A DNA stretch of 17,514 bases from Gracilaria caudata (Eukaryota; Rhodophyta; Florideophyceae; Gracilariales; Gracilariaceae). A program made the position numbers and the translations under genes. Positions 1-8,929 of this stretch are shown here, in pieces. The notes under the pieces were generated by a model that worked only from the letters and a program-made list of their open reading frames with translations, did not search any database and was not told where the DNA came from. How positions within the stretch are numbered: position 1 is the stretch's first letter; each line of letters starts with the position of its first letter. Location of the stretch: assembly GCA_030374735.1 (NCBI GenBank), contig JASCIV010000528.1, positions 1 to 17,514 on the forward strand, written 5' to 3'.

Positions 1-8
1 TGGCCTTT

Positions 9-508
9 TTAAGGAGAGAGAAGTACCTTTAGGTGCTGCTTGGTTGTGTTAGGAATTAGAACACAACTTCCACAATAAAGAAGAAGAAGAGCTCTTGTAG
101 CAGAGGCGACATGGAGCAGTTGTGTATGTGGAGCGATACGTGCGTCTTGCGGAAAATAATTAGCACCGACTTGCAAAGCTGCAAAAATTGCGACGAGCAT
201 GTCAAGTCCGCGGGAAAGAAAGAGACATACTGAACCCCCAGGAGAGACGCCCCGCTCTATCAAAGTCGCTGAAACAAGATTGGCACGTTTCCGGAGTGTA
301 GCGTACGTGATTTGCTCGGTTAGGTGTAGAGAACCATCTGGAAGGACTGTATGGGCATCGATGGATCCAATACATTTTGAATGGCAGACATGATGGTCGG
401 GTGCGATGGCGCTTGAGTTTTGCCCGCTGAAAACTTGCAGAAGCGGATGCGATTTTCTTCCAGAAGGGGGGAAAGAGCCGGGCTGGTAGGGAACAGAGAT
501 GCATTCAT
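9..508 (-). pseudogene. NRPS/TmpB-type adenylation domain, N-terminal fragment, frame-disrupted
   Basis: The minus strand encodes the beginning of an ANL-superfamily adenylation domain, which activates a carboxylic acid as its acyl-AMP. One frame starts at the ATG at 508-506 (MNASLFPTSP) and carries plausible domain-leader sequence (IRFCKFSAGK, then PTIMSAIQNVLDP) to about position 358. There the homology moves to another frame that reads DGSLHLTEQITYATLRKRAN, then ERGVSPGGSVCLFLSRGLDM and ALQVGANYFPQDARI. The last two are the classic 'RGV.PGD.V.L...R..D.LVA..A.L..GA.Y.P.D.R' stretch of NRPS-type A domains. The second frame is open from about 534 but has no ATG. It meets TAA at 11-9, though an AAAG|GTACTT donor-like site at 30-21 could place that stop in an intron. 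Core motifs from A3 onward lie off the left edge. The frame change near 345-365 means a pseudogene or an assembly indel. The family call is firm; functionality is doubtful. Confidence 0.65.
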
Positions 509-1844
509 TATGAAAATCAGTTGAATGAGAGTTGAATCAAACACAGGTGTACCTGTGTTGCAACTGCAGCTGAAGATGGGTAACGGCGACAAAGAGCGAG
601 CAATTCGACTGAGTAGCCTTCTTATGTACTGCAGGTATGGGGGATGACAAACAGTTATGGTACTGTACCAAGGAGCAGCAGATTATCTGGGTTGTGAATC
701 TTATAACGTTTGCGATGACGCAATTCGTATACGAAGTGAAACAAGACGCAGCAGCATCAAGATAGAGAACGGCACAGCAGCGATGAACCCATCTAGGACT
801 GCACATAATGATTGTGATCTCTGTCACGCAATCACGTGATCAGATGCGCCGTGGACGTGTGCGCCGTGGCACGTGTTCTAATGCTGCTACATTCCAAAGT
901 GGACCAAAGTGTTGAAAGTGAGTTTCGACGCCGGAATTGGGGTGCATAAGGAATTGAGATTCCGCACCATGACGGGGCCGGTGTATTTTTTGTGGCAAGA
1001 AGGGTGCGTAGCCGCCGTTTGCTGCGAGTGTATCTATCGCATGTACGTGGAAGGTTCGTTGTATGAATTGATGACTTATTTGCCCCTTTTCTCGACGGAG
1101 ACGAGCTCACTTATTTCCAAGGGAAGCTAAGGAAACAGCGCGCTAAGAGCTCGCTGCTTTCGTGCGTTGACTTGTCAATGTGGTACCAGTGTAGTACCTT
1201 GCTTGACACCTCATACCGCGTTATTTTGTCCCCCGTGAAGTTAATATTAGGTCATAGCGTTGTACAGCCTTCTGCCAGGATAACTGTCTTCGATATATTA
1301 AGGTCGACCACGGCGCCGTTTTGAAGACTCAATGTAACATTAGAGACGATCCATATCTGCAGGGCTGTTGAAAGGAATTGCGTGCCTCTTCAGGGCCTAA
1401 AACTACGTTTGTAGGTCTACACTAATGTTAGTATGAAAATCATCATGGTGAGCAAACGCAATACCGTTCCGAGATGGCGAGTATTTTGAGCCAGAAGAGC
1501 TCAAGGAAAAGCCGCCGCGAGCGCAGGGGTGGAATTGGAGGGGCAGAGAGCATAAGGCGCGACGACGACGCCTCGAATAAACATAACTCTGACCAGAGCG
1601 GGCGTTGAACTCGTGCCGGCGACTGGTGCACCTATCGTTGCTTCGGACTTTATGATAAACTCTCGTAAGCCATCGGGGCACCGGCCGTCGCCACGGACTC
1701 AGATGTGGCTAAGCTCGGCCGGGCGATCGTTCAGCTTGCCCATCGCCGTCGCGGAACTGGTGGCACGTCTAAAAGCAGTTGTTTATCAAACTAGTTCTGC
1801 CTCTTATCTTACTAGCTGTCTTACCCGCGGCACTCAGAACGCGC
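509..1844. other. Intergenic region between the adenylation fragment and the enoyl-CoA hydratase
   Basis: I see no credible gene in this 1.3 kb. Open frames on both strands are under about 100 codons, have no recognisable motif, and overlap one another. The only structured element is the G-box cluster near 831-875, annotated separately. It lies upstream of the adenylation-domain ATG and is therefore placed to serve as its promoter. The stretch from about 1480 to 1800 is somewhat richer in G+C than the rest but contains nothing I recognise. Confidence 0.6.
831..875. promoter_or_regulatory. G-box (CACGTG) cluster with a 15/16-bp tandem repeat
   Basis: A 10-bp palindrome ATCACGTGAT (831-840) is followed by two near-identical tandem units: TGCGCCGTGGACGTG (845-859) and TGCGCCGTGGCACGTG (860-875). 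CACGTG cores lie at 833-838 and 870-875, and the first tandem unit has a one-base-deleted core. CACGTG is the classic site for bHLH and bZIP factors in eukaryotes. The cluster lies about 325-370 bp upstream of the minus-strand adenylation-domain ATG at 508. Assignment to that gene is inferred from position only. Confidence 0.4.
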
Positions 1845-2660
1845 TCAATCTCGCCCATTTTGCTTACGCCTTTCCTTTCTTCGAACAAAACGATCACATC
1901 CCTCTCGAAATTCTGTCGTTCCAAAGCTTAAATAATACATCATCTTTTCCAGAGAAATTCGATTCTGCCATTCACTCTCCCTCTCCTTCACTAGCTCCTT
2001 CGTCATTCTCACACAATTGGAACTCTGTGCCGCTACAATCTCCGCAAATTCCATGCTCTCCTGATCAACATCATCACAAATTCTTGCTACTATCCCTCTC
2101 GTAAACGCCTCATCAGCACCCATACGTTCACCAGTCCATATCATACTCAAAGCCCGTCCCTTTCCAACGCTCTCGACAAGTTTTACCGTACCGCCAGCAC
2201 CAGGAATTGTTCCCAGTAGAATCTCGGGGAGTCCGAACTGCGCTCTCTTTGAAGCGAAGACCACATCGGCCAACAAAACCAATTCGAACCCGCCACCAAG
2301 AGCAGGTCCATCCACAGCAACTACAATCGGTTTCTTCATTTCATGCATCACACGCGGCCAATCCGTTAACCATTGCTGCTCATAAGCAGAAGTTGGTGTC
2401 AACTTTTGCAATTCACTTATATCAACACCTGCACAGAAGACGGGGAATGTCGCTGAAATTATTACAACATGGACAGAATTGTCCGCTTCAGCGCGACGTA
2501 GGGCATCACACAGCTTGTTTGACAAAAAACGGTTAATGGCGTTGCGCGCTTTGGGGCGGTTCAGAGTGAGAACCCGAACCCCGGCCTGAGTACTGCTTTC
2601 CAAAAGAACTGTCTGTTTTGCTTCCACAGGGTGCATTTCGTTTTCGTTGGTAAGGTCCAT
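1845..2660 (-). CDS. Enoyl-CoA hydratase/isomerase (crotonase family)
   Basis: This intact 271-residue crotonase-fold protein is predicted to add water across the double bond of trans-2-enoyl-CoA in beta-oxidation or branched-chain amino-acid breakdown. Visible hallmarks in order are LTLNRPKARNAI (31-42), the first oxyanion-hole motif FCAGVDISEL (75-84), and the second oxyanion segment DGPALGGGFEL (117-127) with catalytic Glu126. Then comes FGLPEILLGTIPGAGGT (142-158) with catalytic Glu146. The 20-residue gap between the glutamates matches rat mitochondrial ECHS1 (Glu144/Glu164), so true hydratase activity is likely. Length is normal for the mature enzyme. I chose the ATG at 2660; the preceding codon is GTG. 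The N-terminus is acidic and not an obvious mitochondrial presequence. The C-terminus is basic (ending NGRD) and lacks an SKL-type peroxisomal signal, so location is unclear. There is no intron. Substrate preference cannot be read from the sequence. Confidence 0.93.
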   Translation of the reverse strand: MDLTNENEMHPVEAKQTVLLESSTQAGVRVLTLNRPKARNAINRFLSNKLCDALRRAEADNSVHVVIISATFPVFCAGVDISELQKLTPTSAYEQQWLTDWPRVMHEMKKPIVVAVDGPALGGGFELVLLADVVFASKRAQFGLPEILLGTIPGAGGTVKLVESVGKGRALSMIWTGERMGADEAFTRGIVARICDDVDQESMEFAEIVAAQSSNCVRMTKELVKERESEWQNRISLEKMMYYLSFGTTEFREGCDRFVRRKERRKQNGRD

Positions 2661-2687
2661 CACTCACTGAAGCAGAACCACCCTATC

Positions 2688-2714
2688 ACAGGTTACAGGT
2701 TACAGGTTACAGGT
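2688..2714. repeat. GGTTACA heptamer tandem repeat (about 3.9 copies)
   Basis: ACA, then three perfect GGTTACA units, then GGT. The array ends 28 bp upstream of the enoyl-CoA hydratase ATG on the minus strand, where it reads TGTAACC repeats. It therefore lies in that gene's 5' leader or core promoter. It is not the plant or vertebrate telomere repeat. The repeat itself is certain; any role is inferred from position. Confidence 0.85.
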
Positions 2715-3411
2715 CTAGTCGCAAACAAAAAAGAATCGTTTTCACAGAATGAGACTGAGATGACGCCGTAGATGTTGCTTTGATAAGAGTTGAAGCTGCT
2801 CGTAGAGACCGCAAAAGGTTTATATTGCATCCGGAAACTCAGTCTTAGGTTCTTTGATCGAAGGGCTTGACAAAGGTGAATGACAAGGAAGACGTAAGCC
2901 TCACACACGCTGCTATTCCTGTCGGCGCACAATCAGAGGCGTAGAAACCATAGAGATAGACTGGGACTTGTTTGAACGTTATGGCTTCATTCGGAGTTAG
3001 TGCTCCTAGTCCAGCGCGGATGACGCCACGTTAAGAGTATCGAAGTGACCAGTGCAAGAGAAAATCAATATCGGCGTGAGCCTTTCAAATGCCTTCATTT
3101 TTGTGTGCACCGGAGATGGTTTAAGGATCGTGGTAAGTTAACATTTCTCTATCTAGCATTCCTCACCACGCGACCTCGTGAAATAAGTCAATCCGAAACG
3201 AGGGGAAGGACGGCATTCACCAAAGCTGAGTAAGTCGACACAGCAACACACGCAAAGCGCGGCAAAGCACGGTAATAAGTTTTCACAGCGTGCGCGATGA
3301 TCCGGTGATCCGTAGTCGAGAGTGTATCATACCATTCGTAATATTTATCGACAGGAGCTTGCCTCAACACACATGTTCGATATCTTGCTGCTGTCAAGCG
3401 CGAGCGTTGAT

Positions 3412-3526
3412 GCGTCACGTTTTCTGTGCACGCGTGACGTTGTACTGTAATGTAAACATGCCGCCACGCGTAGCTCACGTGCTCCATGAGACGGTGCGCT
3501 GTGCGCGCCACGCGTGAGCCACGCGT
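3412..3526. promoter_or_regulatory. Cluster of ACGCGT (MluI-box), CRE-like and G-box sites
   Basis: Four ACGCGT hexamers fall within 97 bp (3430-3435, 3466-3471, 3510-3515, 3521-3526), and each is preceded by C. A TGACGT half-CRE abuts the first (3435-3440), and CACGTG lies at 3476-3481. An upstream CGTCACG near 3413 forms an inverted repeat with CGTGACG near 3433. ACGCGT is the MBF/MCB element of fungi and overlaps plant CAMTA-type cores. I find no convincing gene directly beside the cluster, so its target is unknown. It may be a distal control region or the promoter of an unrecognised or non-coding transcript. Confidence 0.35.
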
Positions 3527-5578
3527 TCCGGTTAACGAACGCCGACCTCTTCCCCCAGGAAAGTGTTCGATCGCAAACACGCTCTAAATAACATTAGTCG
3601 ATTTAAGAGGGTTACCCTTGTGCTCCTTAGCGTAGCTATCAATTTCCCATACGATACTCATATTCGTTCCTTCCCCTTCTTCGACACCAGTCTAATTCGT
3701 CCTTATTGGAGTATGTACAGCGGTCAGTCCCGTTTGACTCTTTCCCACATTCTCGCCTTTGCGATTAGATGTACTTGCGATCGGGACCTGCTTGTTGCGC
3801 GTGAGCCACTTTGGCCACGTTGTTTCGTCACGGGGATATCTAATAACCACAAATATGTTCCTCTGTGAGATGCAGGTTAGAAGTCCTCGGAGTCAGCTCA
3901 AATCTGCAATGGAAATGCCTCCAAACGCACAACTCACCACTTTGATGAATACTGTGTGCACCTGTATCTATTCCCGCCTACCTAAAATCCAGGTTTATGC
4001 CCTATTCCGAGAAGTTGCAAACACGTCTCAATGTAGGACTCTCTTGAGCCTCGATTGTTGCCCTCTCATGTGAAAAAGTAACTTTTCACTTCTATTGTAT
4101 ATGCCATAACGCCAGTTATAAGGTATTCCTCACGTAGAAAGTGCTCCTTCAAAGTTGCAACGCATTGACTTGATGCGCAAATGTTACCTCATTTGGCATC
4201 CTACTATTTCTAGTTGGGTGGAAGCACCTTGTCTACTATCAGTGCAGGATGGACAATGCCCTAAGAAACTCAAACGCATGCGACAAGCAGTATACAGCAA
4301 AAGCGAACAACGCGGTGGACGCTCCCTGAGTTGGCAAACGGTGTGCTGCACCGGCAACAGAAACGTGATAGTTACTGGCCGATAAATAAGAATTCATCCA
4401 GATCACATACAAATGCAGCAACTTGTTGCACAATTTAAGCTCGCTCTTGGAGAGGTTTGAAGCAGCTCGTAACCTCTGCCCGACGCTCAAAAACAAAGCA
4501 CAATGTCCGCAACGCCCTTCACGACTTGAGGCCCAAATATGGTTTTCACTCGCACTATTTCAACCACTTACGTGCCGATGACAATGTAACAGTTTTGACT
4601 ACGTGCTCGTCGAAACCCTATAGACAAAGCAGGTACGCCGCTGGCATCAGCAACATGATGATCATGTCACTGAAGCTAGCAAGATCTTCCAGTCGTCCTC
4701 AACGACTTCTCACCACTCGGCGTTTGGGCTAGGGCAGTGAGACCCCGAAAAGCCAGCACAACACGCCATCGTCGGCGTCCCAAGCCACATTGAAGACACG
4801 CCAGACCCGCACACAGTGCGGCGCTCACAGTCATCGTCAACGCCGGATTATACCTTCGTGATTCGCAGCGCCAACAATCAGCGGCGCCGAAGCAGCAACG
4901 CACATACCTCAAATGAAGATTCTCGGTCTCCAACGCTCCTGAGGGAGAAGGGGAGTCCGGGCCTCACCAGTTGGCTCACGCAATTCATCTCGTAAGCTGA
5001 TTCCCACAAAATGCGTGACCGCGGTGAAGATCAATCGTCATTTGCGTGACTGACAATTCGCAATCAATAGCCAGACGCCGCACCACATCCACGTGCTCGC
5101 ACGCTGTCTTCATTTGGCCGCCTTTTCTCCACTTATACCGCATAGATGATTCTGACGTGGCGCGTTCACGAAGTGTTTCCATATCCTTTGTGCTACACAA
5201 CTTCAGTCACGCACAAGCACCGCTTGAGGCTGAACTCACGAGGATCTTCTTCCCAAAAGATTACATATACTTCATCCCGTTCGTTCAGTGCAACGTCCCA
5301 AACTGGGTTGAACCTTTTCTTTGTACGCTTCCGGCACGAACCGCAGACTGAACAACGTTGTCAAACGATTCTATTTCCGCATCTCATATCCCAGCTGATC
5401 GAGCTTGTCGATAACTGTATAACCTAATATTCGCAAAGGCAGCCAACAACAACACCAACTGCCAAACAATTCTGTGCTCGATTCAATTCAATCGCATAGT
5501 GTGCAACTCTGCATCCCTATCCGAACCAGCACAACATCCCTCCATACATATCCGCACTGCTCCCACTGGTTTTCCATC

Positions 5579-7081
5579 ATGTGTGGCGTTTCCATAACTC
5601 TACCACCTCCGGCGGCCAAGGCCAAATCTCGCCAAGAATCAGACTCCTCTACAACTTACACAGTCGATACGGTAGACACCGTCGAGCTCGCCAAGGCCGC
5701 CAACCACGAGCCCAACCCCACTCACTTCTCTCAACAGCATCCTGCACAACCAGAAGAAGACCCTGAGAAATACAAGCTTCCACAGAAGCGGCCAAAATAC
5801 AAGCGAGTCTTTCATCTTCCCATCTTATCTACTTATCGTCGCCTAATTGCGCTCACCGTCCTCATCAATCTCGCGTTGCTCGCGCTAGGCATTGTTCTCC
5901 GATGGTACAACAATTTGCCCGCCATTGCATATCTCGTCATCTCCAATGTCACCGTCACAGTTCTCATTCGCCAGCAAAGACTGATCAATCTGCTCTTCTT
6001 CTTAGCCACTTGTACAAAGACACGTCTCCCACTCAAGGTCCGATGGATGCTGGGCAAGATTTATCATTTCGGCGGACTGCACAGTGCGTGTGCCGTATCG
6101 GCCACCGTTTGGTTGCTTCTGTTTACCATTTCGGCAACCGTCCTGCGCTCAACAGATTCCCCCAACGCTCCCTCCGAGTTGCTGCTCATGCTCACCCTCT
6201 TCATCGACGCACTTCTTGTCACCATCGCTATCCTGGCGCTTCCGAGATTCCGTTCAAGGTTTCACAATACGTTCGAGGCCACCCATCGCTTCTTGGGTTG
6301 GACCGCTTTATTCTTTGTATGGCTGCACACCATTTTCCTCATCCGTGACTTTAAGCAGCCCACACAGCCACTTGTCCAAGCATTCTTCAAGAGCGTTTCG
6401 CCATACCTGCTAATACTCATCACCCTGTCCATCGTCTCACCTTGGCTATACCTTCGCAAGGTTCCGGTATCAATCACCAAGCCATCAAACCATGCCATCA
6501 TCGTAAACTTCGAAAAAGGCGTTCTGAAGGCCTTCCCAGGATCATCATCAGCTATATCATTGGCACCACTGTACGAGTGGCATTCTTTCGCAAATATATG
6601 CGCTCCTGGAAAAGACGGCTTCCGCCTCGTGATATCCCGGGCAGGCGATTGGACTTCGTCGGTGATTGACAACCCACCATCCCATTTCTGGGTGCGTGGC
6701 ATCCCGACTGCCGGGGTGGCAAACATGGAAACTCTGTTTCACAGGGTATTATATGTTGCAACTGGTTCAGGTATTGGTCCTGTGCTGCCACACTTGCTTC
6801 AAAAGAGAGTTCCTTCTCAGCTTTTTTGGTCCACTAGAACCCCAGAGGTTACATACGGCCGAGAACTAGTTGAAGAGATTATGCGTGCAAGCCCTGATGC
6901 GGTTATCCATGACACCACACTTCTTGGCAAACCGGACATGGTTCAGAAGTCATACAATCTATGCATGGAAAGCGGTGCGGAGGCTGTTATCGTGATCTCC
7001 AACCAGAAGCTGACTCGAAAGATGGTGTACGGAATGGAAGCGCGTGGCATTCCTGCCTTTGGCGCCATATGGGACTCATGA
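5579..7081 (+). CDS. TmpA-like integral membrane oxidoreductase (ferric-reductase-like, NAD(P)H-binding)
   Basis: This 500-residue protein is intact and intronless. I chose the ATG at 5579 (MCGVSITLPP); the frame stays open upstream but offers only a GTG. Residues 1-85 are polar and Ser/Thr/Pro/Glu-rich, probably cytosolic. Six hydrophobic segments follow at about 89-108, 113-130, 166-189, 200-221, 238-256 and 274-290. The rest is a soluble reductase module with EWHSFANI (334-341) in the flavin-binding region, ATGSGIGPVLPHL (394-406) as the nucleotide-binding glycine motif, FWSTRTPEVTYGREL (416-430), GKPDMVQKSY (450-459), and the signature end GIPAFGAIWDS (490-500). The last three blocks are diagnostic of the fungal TmpA/TmpB C-terminal module. 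In Aspergillus nidulans TmpA is a plasma-membrane oxidoreductase that makes a conidiation signal. Membrane histidines occur at 163, 168, 236 and 250. These do not give the full paired four-histidine haem pattern of ferric reductases, so electron transfer through haem is uncertain. The specific reaction is unknown. Confidence 0.85.
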   Translation: MCGVSITLPPPAAKAKSRQESDSSTTYTVDTVDTVELAKAANHEPNPTHFSQQHPAQPEEDPEKYKLPQKRPKYKRVFHLPILSTYRRLIALTVLINLALLALGIVLRWYNNLPAIAYLVISNVTVTVLIRQQRLINLLFFLATCTKTRLPLKVRWMLGKIYHFGGLHSACAVSATVWLLLFTISATVLRSTDSPNAPSELLLMLTLFIDALLVTIAILALPRFRSRFHNTFEATHRFLGWTALFFVWLHTIFLIRDFKQPTQPLVQAFFKSVSPYLLILITLSIVSPWLYLRKVPVSITKPSNHAIIVNFEKGVLKAFPGSSSAISLAPLYEWHSFANICAPGKDGFRLVISRAGDWTSSVIDNPPSHFWVRGIPTAGVANMETLFHRVLYVATGSGIGPVLPHLLQKRVPSQLFWSTRTPEVTYGRELVEEIMRASPDAVIHDTTLLGKPDMVQKSYNLCMESGAEAVIVISNQKLTRKMVYGMEARGIPAFGAIWDS

Positions 7082-8515
7082 CGATTTATATGTTTGTAAA
7101 CGACTTTCCCGACATGTGCGCAATTACTCTGACTTCAGCTTCAACCGATGCTCAATGCAGTGATACGCTGCTTCCATGCTACGAAGGTACTTGCATACGC
7201 CAGTTCCGCTTTGATCACGTAGAAAGGGCGTGCTTCCATGGCTGTACCTCTTCTAGCGAGTAGCGCGCGCAAGCTTCCCGTTCGTCCGGCAAGCCATGGC
7301 ATCCAATGATGGTAATGGCTGGAGATAGCGAGTTTTACAGTCCTCGGGACCTTTGAGCGGAAAAGTATCTCGTAAACAACGCAGGGGCAAGATCTACGAA
7401 ATCCTCGCTGTCATTGCAAGCGGGAATGCAGCCACCCTCTGGTACCGTGAACAAGCGTTGGCACAAAAAACGTTCAGGTTAGCACAAAAAGGAAACATGT
7501 CACAGTCCGGCACGGGAACAGTTCTATAACTCAGATGCGCCTCAACTAGAAGACAATCGGAAATGTGTCGTCAAATGCTTTGCGCATAAGATAGTGTGAG
7601 TCTCCCATTCCTCACTGTATAGAAACCCGTACAAGCGAGATATGTTAATGAAAACCATTCCCCTTACCTTTCGTCGTTCAAGAAATCGAGAACGCTCTTG
7701 GCATGTACCACTTGGACATTCTCCACTGGCGGTCGATCACGACGTGCACGAGTCGAGCAACCGAAAAGAGAGACGTGTGTCTTTCTTGATGGGCGGAAGA
7801 GTGCTCTCTCGTGGAGGAGTCTTCACAGATGCACTCGTACAGCTGGTTGGAATCCAACCGTTGGATGATGCTGCTCAACACGGATTACGTCAGTATGGGG
7901 CATAATTAAATTAAATTTTGAAATAACATGATAATTGCGTAATTGGAAATTCGTCAAACCCTTCGACGTGCACACGTTCGTGTGGTTTGCCTCGACAGTA
8001 AGGAGAGCACAACGGCTGCCATGAGACGGGAAAGCGTCAAGATCTGTAACTCTAGAGATCCACTGATCCATGATGGACATAAGGTTACAGGCAACATGAC
8101 TTCTCGAATCATTGCTTATATCAGTTATCTGTGCCATTTTCTTGGTTTCTCGTAGGAAAGCACTGCTTTGCCGAGCTGTTAAATGATTCGCTGCAAAATT
8201 TCCGCCAGTTGCTCACAGTTCAACACAACTCGCAACATTACCGAGCTGTGAGCATCACAACTCTCATCCTCGCTTCTGCCATAGTACTACACGTCCTTCG
8301 CAAGCTGTAAAGGTTGTGAATGACGGACATTTGTGGCGTGTGAGTGGCGGACATTGTGCTAAGCATTCCGGACAGTTTTCGAACATGGAGAAAAGCTATC
8401 TATGGCTCTCTCTAATTTCTGTAGTCAGAGAGGATTACTGCTGTGACAAATTGGTGTTGAGCAGCAACTTGGCGCTGCTGCTTTCGAGATTTTAAATCGA
8501 TCAGTAAGGTGCGGA

Positions 8516-8559
8516 AACCGCTGCCAGTGGCTTGAGATATCAAGCTCTCGGCAGCGGTT
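8516..8559. repeat. Nested inverted repeat able to form a long hairpin
   Basis: The outer arms AACCGCTGCC (8516-8525) and GGCAGCGGTT (8550-8559) are perfect 10-bp complements. The inner arms GCTTGA (8530-8535) and TCAAGC (8540-8545) close a GATA tetraloop. The two stems are separated by a 4 x 4 internal loop containing possible G-U pairs. The structure could be a small structured RNA, a remnant of a short inverted-repeat element or a protein-binding palindrome. No T-run follows it, so it does not look like a simple terminator. Confidence 0.6.
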
Positions 8560-8796
8560 CATGATGTGTCCCGCCGGTAAAGTAGAACTGGGAGCTGTTT
8601 TGACAACTTTTAGGAGGGGGCTTTGGTTTCTCTCAGCTGTTTACAGTTGATTTGACGACTGCTAACCTTCCAACCTAAGCAGAGAAACCAGTTACATCTT
8701 ACGAAGAGCACGAAAGTGCACCCCTATGCTTTGGCGAAGACCCTTGTGGACACAAACCTTGACCATGTAATTTGCCAGGAAGAATCATGCGCCAAT

Positions 8797-8929
8797 CCTT
8801 GATTGGGCAGAACGGCGAGGTTCCTCTTTCCCGCTTATAGTATATACTACTTGCTTTGTTGTAGACCACGCCAATGGAGTTGCCGTGCTTCACCTTATCA
8901 TCAAACCTTGCCTTGATTGGGCAGAACGG
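8797..8929. repeat. 19-bp perfect direct repeat, 114-bp period
   Basis: CCTTGATTGGGCAGAACGG occurs at 8797-8815 and again at 8911-8929, with weaker similarity continuing about 15 bp beyond each copy. The 114-bp period is a multiple of three. A minus-strand open frame (8971-8699) therefore reads both copies in the same frame as FCPIK preceded by a KRE motif. I do not consider that frame a demonstrated gene. Confidence 0.75.

Larger units (their letters stand above)
2661..5578. other. Long gene-poor region between the enoyl-CoA hydratase and the TmpA-like gene
   Basis: These 2.9 kb separate two divergently transcribed genes. Many short open frames occur on both strands (up to about 130 codons near 3188-3580, minus), but they overlap each other and show no recognisable domain, so I do not call a gene. 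Structured elements are the GGTTACA tandem repeat (2688-2714), a dense ACGCGT/CRE/G-box cluster (about 3412-3526), and a small perfect hairpin: 7-bp arms at 4070-4076 and 4083-4089 with a 6-nt loop. The last ~120 bases before 5579 are rich in C, A and T with little G, as expected of a 5' leader for the TmpA-like gene. Confidence 0.55.

Noticed and set aside
1613..2104. A 163-codon plus-strand frame
   Set aside because: Much of it is antisense to the 3' part of the enoyl-CoA hydratase, and the rest has no recognisable domain.
3188..3580. A 130-codon minus-strand frame
   Set aside because: Part of it lies over the dense ACGCGT site cluster, which biases codon content. Composition and order look random, and no motif is present.
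5474..5578. A GTG-initiated N-terminal extension of 35 residues on the TmpA-like protein
   Set aside because: Eukaryotic initiation at GTG is rare, the stretch is leader-like, and an ATG follows at 5579.
7664..8137. A minus-strand stretch readable as about 158 codons with one internal TGA (7825-7823) and a donor-like AAAG|GTAAGG at its end
   Set aside because: There is no family match by eye, one in-frame stop, and no clear partner exon. A spliced continuation near 7.6 kb is only weakly suggested.
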